A stretch of DNA of 64,000 nucleotides from Petrolisthes cinctipes (GCA_033782935.1 JAWQEG010000294.1:106001-170000), one strand, 5' to 3'. Shown: positions 45,612 through 55,914, numbered from the stretch's first letter. The notes: a model not told the origin generated them from the sequence alone. A program made the numbers and translations.

Positions 45612-45707
45612 ACATCATGTGTGGACGGAGTGTAATACTGATGATGGTGATGATGGTGGTGATGGTGTTGGCTCTCACACCACCTGTTGATGCTGGCATA
45701 CGTACTG
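45612..45707 (+). CDS. Exon 1 of a modular secreted protein (signal peptide)
   Basis: The exon is bounded by TTATATTACAG and ACTG/GTAAGT. The ATG at 45617 opens a 30-codon frame: MCGRSVILMMVMMVVMVLAL, then TPPVDAGIRT. This is a typical signal peptide, with a short polar start, a hydrophobic core and a small-residue VDAG site suggesting cleavage. It ends in phase 1, and the G joins exon 2 as GAA (Glu). The acceptor implies an upstream 5' UTR exon that I could not place. The intron to exon 2 is about 5.6 kb and contains a satellite and a complete LINE. Expression support is needed because the surrounding DNA is repetitive. Confidence 0.55.
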
Positions 45708-45736
45708 GTAAGTTTGGTCATTATTGTTTGTTACTA

Positions 45737-45739
<3 letters not shown>

Positions 45740-45779
<40 letters not shown>

Positions 45780-45944
45780 AAAAAAGAGAGAGGAAGGAAG
45801 AAGGGTGTGTGTGCGTGTGTGTGTGTGTGCAAAAAAGAGAGAGGAAGGAAGAAGGGTGTGTTTGTGTGTGTGTGTGTGTGCAAAAAAAAGAGGAAGGAAG
45901 AAGGATGTGTGTGCGTGTGTGTGTAAGAAAAAGAGGATGAATAA

Positions 45945-45977
<33 letters not shown>

Positions 45978-46171
45978 TGTGTGTGTGTGCAAAAAAGAGA
46001 GAGGAAGGAAGAAGAATGTGTGTGTAAGAAAGAGAGAAGGAGGAATAAATGTGTGTGTGTGTGTGTGTAAGAAAGAGAGAGAAAGGAAGATGTGTGTGTA
46101 AGAAAGAGAGAAGGAGGAATAATTGTGTGTGTGTGTGTGTGTGTGTGTAAAGAAGAGAGGAAGGAAGAAGG

Positions 46172-46217
<46 letters not shown>

Positions 46218-46352
46218 AAGAGAGAGTAAGGAAGTTATGTGTGTAAGGAAGAGAAAAGGAGGAATAAATGTGTGTGTGTGTGTAAGAAAGAGAGAGTAAG
46301 AAAGATGTGCGTGTAAGGAAGAGAGAAGGAGGAATAATTGTGTGTGTGTGTG
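45740..46352 (+). repeat. (TG)n / AAGAGAGAGGAAGGAAGAAGG satellite
   Basis: About ten alternating (TG)n and purine blocks (AAAAAAGAGAGAGGAAGGAA or TAAGAAAGAGAGAAGGAGG). The array resumes at 50213, so the LINE at 46353-50212 inserted into it. The Cys/Val and His/Thr frames here are artefacts. Confidence 0.92.
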
Positions 46353-46365
46353 TGTGTGTGTAGCT

Positions 46366-47110
46366 ATGGAAACAGAAGTAAACATCGTAAACATGACTGG
46401 AGAAAATAGGAAGTCAGGTGATATCGATGTAACCGCCAGAAAAACGGCGGTGTGTAGATTCTATCTACGAAAATTATGTAAGCACGGAAGAGATGGTGAT
46501 GGATGTGCTTTTTCGCATCCTAAGATGTGCTATAGGTTCATAAACTACGGACTCAACTCAACGAGGGGTTGCAGTAAACGAAACCAGTGCAGTTTCTACC
46601 ATCCACCTTTGTGTTGGGAGGCCGAAAAAAGTGGGTATTGTGGACGGAAAAACTGCAGGTTTTACCATATCCGAGGAACAACGCTTTTGGCAACGGAAAC
46701 TACAACGCCCAGTGTTTTCAACCATCAAAACAGTGAAACAGCTGCTGCTGGGAAGACCGAGTCAGAGCGACACGGTAAGCAAATGCCAGATGGGTTTAAT
46801 CCATCGTCTCAGAGGAGTGGCATGAACTATGAAGCACGGCAGGTGTCAAAGGAGCTTCGAGTCGCAGCATGGCGGGTGTCTTAGAGGTAGAGAGTATACC
46901 CCAAACGGCGAGTTCAGAGGCACCACGGAAAGAGTATTGGAAGAAGATAGGAGGACTTTTTTAGACTTCCAGTGCCAAATGCAAGCACAGATGCAACAGA
47001 TGCAGCAGCAAATACAGAAGCTGTTGAACAGAGACACCGTGAATGTTTGCACGGCGCCACAAGTGAAGCAGTGTGGATGCGTGAGAGACCGTCCAGACAT
47101 CAACGCATAA
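46366..47110 (+). pseudogene. LINE ORF1 with CCCH zinc fingers and coiled coil
   Basis: From the ATG at 46366 the frame encodes three closely spaced Cys/His units: VCRFYLRKLCKHG with GCAFSHPKMC, then CSKRNQCSFYHPPLC, then CGRKNCRFYHIRG. These fit CCCH-type (C-x8-C-x5-C-x3-H-like) fingers, an RNA-binding fold. The frame ends at 46884. A second frame (46829-47110) carries the continuation ERVLEEDRRTFLDFQCQ and a Gln/Met-rich heptad segment (MQAQMQQMQQQIQKLL), a likely trimerisation coiled coil. A frameshift near 46740-46850 therefore splits ORF1. Other CR1-group ORF1s carry PHD/esterase or CCHC domains, so CCCH fingers set this family apart. Confidence 0.7.
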
Positions 47111-50089
47111 ACAATGAGTGTTTCATTTGTGCCAATATTGAAGGGCTTTTCCCACGTCGAATGAAACACAAGGTTAATATGTTGGAAGAAATTGCGATAG
47201 AAAATAATGCTTTAGTAATTGCTTTAACTGAATCTCATCTTAATAGTGGTATATTGGAAGCTGAAATTAAAATGGTGGAGTACCAAGCTTTTCGTGCAGA
47301 TCGAAGCGAGGGAAGAAAGAAAGGGGGTGTTATTGTATATGTAAAGAGAGATATAGCTGTGTGTACCCAAATGTTAGCTTCTGGGTCAAACGGTGTTGTG
47401 GAATATGTAATGCTGCATGTTAAATATTTGCATTTGGTTGTTGTGACTGTATATAGACCACCTGTATGTGCAGTTGGAGAATTTAAAACTGTAGTAGACC
47501 TCATAAGAAGTGAGCTGTATGCACTGGGGAGTCCTGTTCCTACAGTGGTTATAAATGGGGATTTCAACTTACCAATTATAGATTGGGAGTCGTTAATAGT
47601 GTATGGCGGTTCTGCTGAAGCTCGACAACAAGCTAAACTACTGTTAGATTTCGCTGAAGAGTTCTTGCTAATTGAGAATATCACCGAACCCACCAGAGGA
47701 GACAACATATTGGACTTAGTCTTTACGAACAACGATGAGCTTATTTATAACGTTCGATTAGAAGATACCATAATGTCGGACCACAGAATAGTAATGGTGG
47801 AAACATCGTTAGGAGCTCCTGCACTGAACCACAGACATGTGCACAACAACAGCCCGTTTTGCAGGCTGAATTTTCACCACGAGAATGTGATGTGGGAGGA
47901 CATAAATACGGCCTTGAAGGATATTGACTGGCACCAACTAATGGATAACTTGTCACCAGTAAGCATATACGAGTTGTTGTATGAGAAATTACTACGTGTT
48001 TGTGAGAAGAATGTCCCGGTGAGGACGGACAAAAAGAGGAAGAATATTATCCCGAAAGACAGAAAAGTACTAATGAGAAAAAGAACAAAGTTAGTGAAAC
48101 AAATGAAGCTTAGCATTGATATAAATTGGAAACGAAAGCTGGCAAACAAAATGCAGTCAATTGAAAAACAATTGATCTTATCTCATGAAAATGAGAGAAA
48201 GTATGCTGAGATGAAAGCGGTCGAAGCCGTAAAAAGAAATCCCAAGTTCTTTTACAAGTACGTAAAAGAAAAAGCCAAAATAAGGTCCCCTATTGGACCT
48301 CGAAAACTGGATGGGGAGCTTGTTGATGATACTGAGAGGATATGTGCAGCTCTGCGGTCGCAATATGACTCGGTGTTTAGTAAGCCAATATCGTATGACG
48401 TACTGTGTGATACGGAACTTGATGAAGTCCACCATGACATGACAGATGTGAATTTCACTGAAAAGAATATTGCTGAGGCAGTTGCTGAGTTAGCAAGTGG
48501 TGTGGCAGCAGGTCCTGATGGCATACCGGCTATTCTTTTGAAGAAATGCGCCAAAACTCTGAACGTGCCTCTTTATATATTATGGAGAACATCTTTGACT
48601 GATGGATTGGTGCCCCCGGCGTTGAAGTTAGGATATATCACACCGATATACAAGGGGGGGAGACAGATGTCTTGCTCAGAATTATAGACCGATTACGTTG
48701 ACTTCTCACGTCATTAAAATCTTTGAAAAAATTCTTGTCAAAAAATTAATGGCGTATATGGAAACGCACTCACTTTTCAATGACGGTCAGCATGGTTTTC
48801 GGCCCGGCCGTTCTTGTGTGTCACAACTGATGCAACACTACCAGGAGATCATCAAAGCTTTAGAGAATGGATCAGGAGTAGATGTTGTATACCTTGACTT
48901 TTCTAAAGCATTTGACAAGGTAGATCATGGAATGCTACTTTGTAAGTTGAAGAAACTAGGAGTTGGAGGATGTCTATACACGTGGCTTGAATCGTTTCTA
49001 ATAAACAGACGGCAGTCGGTAGTCGTGGACGGAGTAAGATCTGAAGAGTCTGCAGTAATAAGTGGGGTGCCTCAAGGCTCAGTATTGGGTCCAATATTGT
49101 TTATTATATTCATTGCTGAAATGGACTCAAAGACGGTACATGCACGAGCAACCTCATTTGCAGATGACACTCGACTACTAAAAATAATATCAGATGAAAG
49201 CGATTGCAGATTGATGCAAAGAGACTTGATGGAGGTGTATAGATGGGCATCACAAAACAATATGGTATTCAATGCAACTAAATTTGAGTTGATGCGATAT
49301 GCCCCAGGAACAGAACAGGAAGAAATACGAGATTACCAGTACACTACGTCGGATGGAAGTTGCATCCAACAGAAACACCAGTTACGAGACCTGGGCGTGA
49401 TCATGAGTGACACCGCAGACTTTGGAGACCAAATAAGAGCGATGGTTAAAAAGAGCAAACAGCAAATGGGCTGGATATTTCGCTCTTTTTCTACAAGAGA
49501 TGCTTATCCAATGTTAATTTTGTTTAAAGCAATGGTACTGCCACTGATGGAGTATTGCTGTCAGCTCTGGAGTCCGAGAACTGTAGGATACATCAGAATG
49601 TTGGAGTCAGTGCAGAAAACATACACTGCTAGACTACATGGAATGCAGCAACTGAATTATTGGGACAGGCTGAAACATCTGGAGCTGTATTCACTCGAAA
49701 GACGTAGGGAAAGGTATCAGATACTATATGTGTGGAAAATTATGCACGGACTGGTTCCAAATATTGGTACATCTGATGAGATTCGAGTAATAACAAGCGG
49801 CAGGAGAGGAAGAATAAGTCGTATTCCACCCTTGAATAACAGAGCACCGACAAGAGTTGGAACTTTGAGGGAAAACTCGTTTGCAATTCACGGACCGAGG
49901 TTATTCAACTGTCTGCCCAAAGACCTGAGGGAGATGAAGTGTACTCTGGACGTTTTCAAGAAGAGGTTGGACAATCTGCTGAAGACTGTACCAGACCAAC
50001 CAGTGTTACCGCATTACCACCAGCCCGCCGCTGGCAACAGTATTCTGGCCCAACTGGAATACATGAGGGAGGCTGGGAGATGGTGGTGA
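47111..50089 (+). pseudogene. LINE ORF2: AP endonuclease and RT, one frameshift
   Basis: The open frame covers 46972-48687. Recognisable endonuclease starts near 47114: ICANIEGLFPRR, VIALTESHL, RKKGGVIVYVK, VTVYRPP, INGDFNLPIIDW and SDHRIVMV. The RT runs through GPDGIPAILLKK to ITPIYKGG, where a 7-G run (48654-48660) shifts the frame. One G fewer gives KGGDRCLAQNYRPITLTSHV, continuous with the frame at 48698-50089. The rest is intact: QHGFRPGRSCVSQLM, YLDFSKAFDKVDH, SGVPQGSVLGPILFIIFI, the catalytic SFADDTRL box, KDLGV-like RDLGVIMSD and LYSLERRRERYQILYVWKI. A single homopolymer error would suffice to explain the break. Confidence 0.88.
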
Positions 50090-50211
50090 AAACGTTAGTA
50101 TGGCACTGTGGCCGCTCGTTATAGTTCAACAAGGAGAGCCGGCTACAGTGTGGTGGTGACGCCCCAGCGTGACCAAGGACTGAGTTCCTAAACTACTCCA
50201 CAGGAATCCAC

Positions 50212-50212
<1 letters not shown>

Positions 50213-50249
<37 letters not shown>

Positions 50250-50352
50250 AAAAGAGAGAGGAAGGAAGAAGGATGTGTGTGTGTGTGTGTGTGTGTGTAA
50301 GAAAGAGAGAGTAAGGAAGTTATGTGTGTAAAAAAGAGAGAAGGAGGAATAA

Positions 50353-50400
<48 letters not shown>
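50213..50400 (+). repeat. Continuation of the TG/purine satellite
   Basis: Same units as 45740-46352, ending in a (TG)n run and GACAGACAGACATACAGAC. Confidence 0.92.
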
Positions 50401-50402
<2 letters not shown>

Positions 50403-50557
50403 CAGACAGACATACAGACAGTGTTGTGATAAATAGTGTAGTAATAACCATATAGTGTACAACACCCAAACAATGTACTGTACAAGTAGACAAATACCAT
50501 TGAGATATTATTGATTAAAATTACCCAAAATTATTATCCTCCAAGTTACAGCGTTGG

Positions 50558-50675
50558 TTGTAAATCTGGAGCAACTGATTCCTCCAAACTATTCCAAGCA
50601 ACAGATAATCATTACTTCTGTTGATATGGTCCTGCTGTTTCCTGGCATACTTTGGAGGAGTCAAGGTGCTCTAAT
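50558..50675. mobile_element. Palindromic MITE, copy 1
   Basis: Left half GGAGCAACTGATTCCTCCAA and CTATTCCAAGCAACAG. Right half CTGTTTCCTGGCATACTTTG and GAGGAGTCAAGGTGCTC. The halves are imperfect inverted repeats of about 40 bp. Relatives lie at 52430-52545, 52680-52772 and 58823-58880. Confidence 0.65.
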
Positions 50676-50689
50676 GTATAAGAGACAGG

Positions 50690-51199
50690 AAAGGACAGAG
50701 TATTAAGGAAGAGAAGGAAAAGAGAAGAAAAGATGGTGTATGGAGGAGGTGAAGTAAAGGGAATAAGAGGGAAACGAAAGTAAAGTATGAAGGAGGAGAA
50801 GGAAAAGAGAGGAATAGATAGTGTATGGAGGAGGTGAAGTAAAGGGAATAAGAAGGAAAGGAAGGTAAAGTATGAAGGAGTAGAAGGAGGTGGAAGGGAG
50901 ACAAGAGAAGAAAGAGTTAGAGGGGTAATGAGAAGAGAAAGTACGAGGGTAGAGAATGAAGGAGAAAAAGAAGGTGGAAAGGAGAGAAGAATGGAGAGAA
51001 GGAGGAAAGAAAGAAAGAAAGGAAGGAAGAAAGGAAAGAAGGATGAAAAAATGAGAAAAATGGAGAGAAGGAAATAGGGAAGGAAGGAAGTAGGGAGGGA
51101 ATGAAGGAGGGAAGGAGAAAAGAATGAAGGAAAGGAGAGTGAGAAAAATGGAGAGATGGAGCAGAAATGTTGATATAAATAATAATCCACTATTACCCC

Positions 51200-51264
<65 letters not shown>

Positions 51265-51270
51265 ACATCA
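50690..51270. repeat. Purine-rich tract ending in (GA)n
   Basis: Degenerate GGAGGAGAAGGAAAAGAG units, including a near-repeat of about 125 bp around TGTATGGAGGAGGTGAAGTA. It ends in an uninterrupted (GA)30 at about 51205-51264, 25 bp upstream of exon 2. Confidence 0.92.
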
Positions 51271-51294
51271 CTAACAACTTTCCTCTCTCACCAG

Positions 51295-51723
51295 AATGTC
51301 CCGCCTACAACCAGTCATCCATGGTGTCTCAACAACCATTAGAGATGAACAAAATCGGTGAAGGTGTCATGGAGGCTAGGTTTCAGTTGTTGCCCCCTCC
51401 TGATAATGATACCACGTGGGGGACAAGTCTCCACATCATGAATCAAGACGATAAACAAACTCTGGCAACACTTGACATTGATCACATTACCGGACCTCAT
51501 AACCAAGTCAACATCAAGTGTTCCTGTACTAGTAAAGATGATCTTTCCAGTGTCAAAACCATCACAGGACGAGACGTCATCACCAAGCTGGCACTTCAAG
51601 ACTTTTTCAAGCTTCGTGTTGGGTGTTGGCATCTTTATTACAACACCTTCTTGAAGATTACCTACCCATTGTCATTCACCAGCTTCAAGTGGAAAAAAAC
51701 AACCTGATTATCTCAAGAAGAAG
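51295..51723 (+). CDS. Exon 2: module 1, part A of the modular secreted gene
   Basis: It follows CTCTCACCAG and ends AAG/GTCAGT. Joined in phase 1 to exon 1 it begins ECPAYNQSSMVSQQPLEMNK. The core, GVMEARFQLLPPPDNDTTWG then TSLHIMNQDDKQTLATLDID, aligns with exon 4 ([20 protein letters not shown] then [14 protein letters not shown]). The two are therefore paralogous domains, probably beta-rich and extracellular. No known family is recognised. The frame meets a TGA at 51705-51707, 16 nt before the donor and just after an A7 run at 51693-51699. One base less in that run gives phase 0 at the donor, as in exon 4. Either this is a sequencing or assembly error, or module 1 is decaying. Confidence 0.5.
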
Positions 51724-51781
51724 GTCAGTTGTTCTCTTTATTAGCAATGCATACAGATAAAATCATGACAATTATTACCAT

Positions 51782-52010
51782 AACCTGACCTAACCTAACC
51801 TAGCCTAGCCAACTCTAACCTAAAAAAACCTAACTTAACCTAACCTAACCAAACCTAACTTAACCAAACCTGATCTAACCTAATCTAACCTGCCGTAACC
51901 TAGCCTAAAGTAACTTAACCTAACCAATCCTAATCAAACCTAACCTAACCTGCAGTAACTTAACCTAACCTAATCTAACCTACAGTATCCTAACCTAACC
52001 TAACTATTAC
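51782..52010 (+). repeat. Degenerate CCTAA (TTAGG-type) telomere-like tract
   Basis: About 230 bp of CCTAACCTAACCTAACC-like pentamers, many altered (CTTAACC, CCAAACC, CTGATCTAACC). TTAGG is the ancestral arthropod telomere repeat. It lies in the intron between exons 2 and 3. Confidence 0.85.
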
Positions 52011-52047
52011 CAGATTAATATAATAATAATGTGTGTTATGTTTTAAG

Positions 52048-52219
52048 GGAGGAGAGTGTTGAGTGGAGTTGTCGACTAACAATGATGAGGAGGAGGAGAA
52101 CCAGAAGTTGATGGATCACATGTGTCCCTTTAACTTACCAGAGTTCCCACAACTTCAACTGACAGTCAAGTGTCCAGATAATGTTGAGCAATGTGCAACC
52201 ATCAACTTCTGCAACACCG
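52048..52219 (+). CDS. Exon 3: module 1, part B, with an in-frame TGA
   Basis: The acceptor TTTTAAG and donor CACCG/GTTAGT bound 172 nt, exactly the length of exon 5. Read in phase 0 it gives GGEC, a stop (TGA 52060-52062), VELSTNNDEEEENQKLMDHM, then CPFNLPEFPQLQLTVKC and PDNVEQCATINFCNTG. Exon 5 has ITEWWMKIY at the same start, so the TGA sits where the paralogue has Trp (TGG). The CP...L.V.C...C pattern is shared. The exon ends in phase 1 and joins exon 4 as GAG. The nonsense codon suggests decay of module 1, or a frame error near the start. Confidence 0.5.
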
Positions 52220-52429
52220 GTTAGTCTAATCCATCAACTTATGTTTATATTATTTAATTAAATTATATACTATATTAGTATTATATTGGATGTCAGACAA
52301 GGATTTTTATAGCATTAATAATGGATGAAAAGTTATTGACAACTATCATGTAATTATCAATATAAGAAGAATAAGCACGTAACACAAAGGTAAGGAAGGG
52401 GGTTTTACACTTGTGGTACATTGGAGTGC

Positions 52430-52545
52430 CTTCATTCCTTCAAAGAATGTCAGGAAACAGGACCTGGTGAACAAATATACTAATATCCTGTTGCTTGGAA
52501 TGCTTTGGAGGAATTAGTTGCTCCAGTAATACCTCCATAAAGGCA
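52430..52545. mobile_element. Palindromic MITE, copy 2 (inverted)
   Basis: CATTGGAGTGCCTTCATTCC ... CAGGAAACAG on the left, and CCTGTTGCTTGGAATGC with TTTGGAGGAATTAGTTGCTC on the right. Reverse-complement arrangement of copy 1. Confidence 0.6.
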
Positions 52546-52679
52546 TTATTTATAATGGGTGAATTAGAAGGCTACTAATTACCACAAACTATCCCAGGAA
52601 ACGAATCATCTCAGTGATTCTAATACTCACAACATTCTCACCTTGTTTTATGGTAACCTTAAAGTTAATGATGCCTTTA

Positions 52680-52772
52680 AACAATTTCCAGCAACAGGCC
52701 ATCATTATTTATGTTAACCTGGTTCTGTTTCCTGGCATACTTTGGAGGAATCAAGGTGCTCCAATGTACCTA
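52680..52772. mobile_element. Palindromic MITE, copy 3 (partial)
   Basis: AACAATTTCCAGCAACAGGC on the left and CTGTTTCCTGGCATACTTTG, GAGGAATCAAGGTGCTCC on the right. The right half is nearly identical to copy 1. Confidence 0.6.
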
Positions 52773-52903
52773 CAGTGTAATAGCCTCTTAACAATGTATA
52801 CTGTTACAATAGTCTCAATATTAGAGTCTCCGTGAGGTGTGTGTGTATATATGTGTGTTTTATCATAATATATATTTATTACACAAACATACATAAACAT
52901 ATA

Positions 52904-52910
<7 letters not shown>

Positions 52911-52981
<71 letters not shown>

Positions 52982-53015
52982 AACTGAATTTATATATATA
53001 CATATATATAAATAA

Positions 53016-53105
<90 letters not shown>
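52911..53105. repeat. Two (TA)n microsatellites
   Basis: About 52911-52979 and 53022-53105, split by GAACTGAATTTATATA. They end 55 bp before exon 4. Confidence 0.95.
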
Positions 53106-53108
<3 letters not shown>

Positions 53109-53160
53109 CTGTACCATATAAAATTAAAGGTAACGTGTATATATATTTGTTGTCAATCAG

Positions 53161-53540
53161 AGAGTGAAGCAACAGTGAAGACCCCAACTCAGTGTAACGT
53201 GATGAATATAACACACCTATGGGGCTACAGGGAACCACTACACCACAACCACCACCACCACAACAACAACAACACGATGATGATGATGATGAAGGAGGTG
53301 GTGCTGGAGGCGGAGTTCGTCCTCACACCTCCACCAAGCACTGAGGATAACAACACTGTGGTACTGGAGGTTGGGACCCTAGATAGTCAGAATACTCCTG
53401 TGGGATGGATAGAATTCATACGCTATCCATCTACTGGTAATGAGTATCTGGGGTTCTATTGTCTCCAGGATTTTGTTGGTCGTGTGTTGACTCCCTGGAG
53501 TATCACACCATCACACAACACCATCAGTATCATACTCAAA
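53161..53540 (+). CDS. Exon 4: module 2, part A of the modular secreted gene
   Basis: The acceptor is TTTGTTGTCAATCAG and the donor CTCAAA/GTAAGC. At 380 nt the exon enters in phase 1 and leaves in phase 0 with no stop. The start [20 protein letters not shown] is followed by a His/Asn/Met-rich low-complexity insert (codons of CAC, AAC and ATG runs). The conserved core comes next: [60 protein letters not shown] and [12 protein letters not shown]. It aligns with exon 2 (EARFQLLPPP, LHIMNQDDKQT). Joined to exon 5 it reads SIILK-ITEWWMKIYQ. N-x-T sequons are present, consistent with secretion. Confidence 0.6.
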
Positions 53541-53545
53541 GTAAG

Positions 53546-53707
<162 letters not shown>

Positions 53708-53902
53708 GTCTCTCGAGACAACCACCTTGCCGTCGGTGAGAGAGCTTGTGTGATCTGTTTGAATTTTGCTAGCTATGCTGGGGGACATTTAGTCCAGTTG
53801 GGTTACCCGTGCCAGAAAGGTAGCGTTATTAGGATCCTGACTAAGAGTTGTCAAATCTTCATGTTAATATTAAGTTTCACAACTGCTCTTCAACTGTCCT
53901 AA

Positions 53903-53903
<1 letters not shown>

Positions 53904-53980
<77 letters not shown>
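53904..53980 (+). repeat. A-run of 77 bases
   Basis: A pure A homopolymer directly before TCTTCATCACTTTCGATATA. Either an internal poly(A) of the CR1 5' UTR or the tail of a separate retroposed sequence (53705-53903). Confidence 0.9.
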
Positions 53981-53984
<4 letters not shown>

Positions 53985-54636
53985 CATCACTTTCGATATA
54001 AGTTTTTATTGTTAAGGACCTCACCAGCTACCTTATGCCGTGTGAGAAGGGAGGCTTTGGAACCTCCTAAAACAACGCCTTTTAACGCTCACAGGTTTCG
54101 AAAGGGCTGAGATTGAAGGGATCTCAGGCGTGTGGGGTACGAGTAATGGAGATGCCTCAGGACCCCCGTAGGTATTCTCTTAGATTAATAAGCCTGACCA
54201 GCTCCCTGTGACCGTTCTTAGGTGCCTAAAGGCTCGACTGCTCTTTGGTGAGAGAGCTTTCGTGCCTCGCTGGCTGCCAGGCCAGTAAAAGATCTCGGAT
54301 TAAGTCGTGGACATTTAGTTTTACTATTTGCTTTAAGTTTGGCCGCGGATGGAGGATTAGTAGGGATTAGTAGGACGACGGTTACACTTCAAGCACCCCT
54401 GTCGAAAAATCAGAGTCCCATTTACTTAGGACTCTTGTGCTGCTCAGTTGGGAGCTGCGGCACGATTGGGGCCGTCCGACCCAGGGGAGACCTTAGGGTT
54501 GGTGTGCTTGGCTCATAAGGTTTCTGTTGGCCGAACGACCGAAAACCTTCTGGAAGTAGGCGGATGAGACTTATGCGAGACCAAATCACACTACCCTTTC
54601 TTTTATATTATTGGTCTGAAATTGAATTAGAGCAAG

Positions 54637-55914
54637 ATGACTGGTCCATCAGCAAGAAAATTTACATGTACTACATGCAAGGTGTACCGCTGGTGTGAGG
54701 ACTTCAGCGGGAGGAGTGCGAGCGACCTAGACTCCTCGAGTGTCTGCGACTTTTGCAAACTCGAGGAGAGGTTGATGAAGCACATCTCGCTGCTCACGAA
54801 GGAGAACAACTCCCTAAAGGAGGAAGTTCTCCGAATGAACTCGCAGAGGTGTGACTGCCATGTGAGAGACGAGGCAGTCCAAGGAGCTTCTTCACCGGAG
54901 AGCTCCACCACGGCGGTAAAGAAGAAGAAGAAGAAGAACAAGAAAAAGAACAACAAGAAGAAGAACAACAAGAAGAAGAACAGCAACAATGAAGAGGGAG
55001 AAGAGACTGCAGAAGGAAAAGAGACTGCAGAAAAGTGTGATGAAAAAGAGGAGGGGAATATGGAGAAGGGAGAAAAACCCAAGAAGACAGTTGAGGAGGG
55101 ATTAGAAGAAAGTGAGGAATCAAATAAGAAGGAAAAGAAAATGAAGAAGAAAAAGAAGAAGAAGAAGCAACCTGGAGGAAGTGACGAGCCCGGCAGGAAT
55201 TCAAAACACTCTCGGGTTCCTCACAAGGCATCTCGTGCTCCTACCAAGGAGAGGCCTGTGGATATACACATTGTAGGTGATTCCCAGGCACGAGGGCTGC
55301 AACCCCTAATGGCAGATCGCCTTCACACTTCTGTGAAGGTGAATTGTTTGCCAGGTTATGGCAATGCTGACCTCCGAAAGGAAGCTGAGAGGATCCAAAC
55401 GTCCAGATCTTCTGTCATTGCACTCATGGTGAGTGGTAATGACATCTACCTGAGAAATGGTAGAGTAGGCATGACCGAAGGAGTCCTCTCGGATGTGATC
55501 GGTGCAGTAGATGACTGTGGGTTAAAAACCCGCAGAAGGGTAGTTGTCGGCATGCTCCCAAGGAGAGGCCCTTTAGGGACTGCTCTGTCAAAGAACATTG
55601 CAGTAAATCAGCGCCTGGCTGATTTGTGTACTGCCGAGGGGGTGTTCTTTGTGGACCCCTACACCTCACTCTTTGGTAGAGACGACCTCTACCAGAGGGA
55701 TGGCACACATCTCTCACTAAAGGGGAAAGAAGTGCTTTCCAAATTAATGGAAGACGCCGTCCGACGATGTCTCAGGAGCACTCGACCGAGCGTGGAGGAG
55801 AGCCCTCGTCGCTATGCTAGAGTGACCCCAGAGAAGACATTCGCTGAGATCCTGAAGAAGGATATCCCCAGCACTACCAAGACAATGTCCAAACCGGGAA
55901 ACGGAGGAGTCTAG
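54637..55914 (+). CDS. CR1 ORF1: zinc-finger, Lys-rich linker, SGNH esterase
   Basis: A 425-residue protein. Residues about 5-75 contain a Cys-rich finger (FTCTTCKVYRWCEDF, SVCDFCKLEERL) leading into a helical segment (LLTKENNSLKEEVLRMNSQR), as in CR1 ORF1 PHD-like finger plus coiled coil. Residues about 95-190 are a Lys/Asn/Glu-rich linker that probably binds RNA. From about residue 208 comes an SGNH hydrolase. Its blocks are HIVGDSQARGLQ (nucleophile Ser in GDS), GYGNADL (Gly), VSGNDIYL (Asn) and YQRDGTHLSLKGKEVL (Asp-x-x-His). All catalytic residues are present. ORF1p of CR1 elements packages element RNA; the role of the esterase in retrotransposition is unsettled. Uninterrupted. Confidence 0.9.
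   Translation: MTGPSARKFTCTTCKVYRWCEDFSGRSASDLDSSSVCDFCKLEERLMKHISLLTKENNSLKEEVLRMNSQRCDCHVRDEAVQGASSPESSTTAVKKKKKKNKKKNNKKKNNKKKNSNNEEGEETAEGKETAEKCDEKEEGNMEKGEKPKKTVEEGLEESEESNKKEKKMKKKKKKKKQPGGSDEPGRNSKHSRVPHKASRAPTKERPVDIHIVGDSQARGLQPLMADRLHTSVKVNCLPGYGNADLRKEAERIQTSRSSVIALMVSGNDIYLRNGRVGMTEGVLSDVIGAVDDCGLKTRRRVVVGMLPRRGPLGTALSKNIAVNQRLADLCTAEGVFFVDPYTSLFGRDDLYQRDGTHLSLKGKEVLSKLMEDAVRRCLRSTRPSVEESPRRYARVTPEKTFAEILKKDIPSTTKTMSKPGNGGV

Larger units (their letters stand above)
46353..50212 (+). mobile_element. CR1/L2-group LINE with CCCH-finger ORF1, nearly intact
   Basis: A full-length-looking element: ORF1 at 46366-47110 and ORF2 to 50089, then a 3' UTR of about 120 bp ending in the short direct repeats CCACAGGAATCCACAGG. 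Both sides abut the same TG/purine satellite. It sits in the first identified intron, in the same orientation as the host gene. Confidence 0.8.

Noticed and set aside
45675..46394. 239-codon minus-strand His/Thr/Phe/Leu frame
   Set aside because: Translation of the TG/purine satellite; mirrored Cys/Val frames exist on the other strand.
52060..52062. Selenocysteine or programmed readthrough at the TGA in exon 3
   Set aside because: No sign of a SECIS-like element could be judged and the paralogue simply has TGG; a nonsense change or error is simpler.
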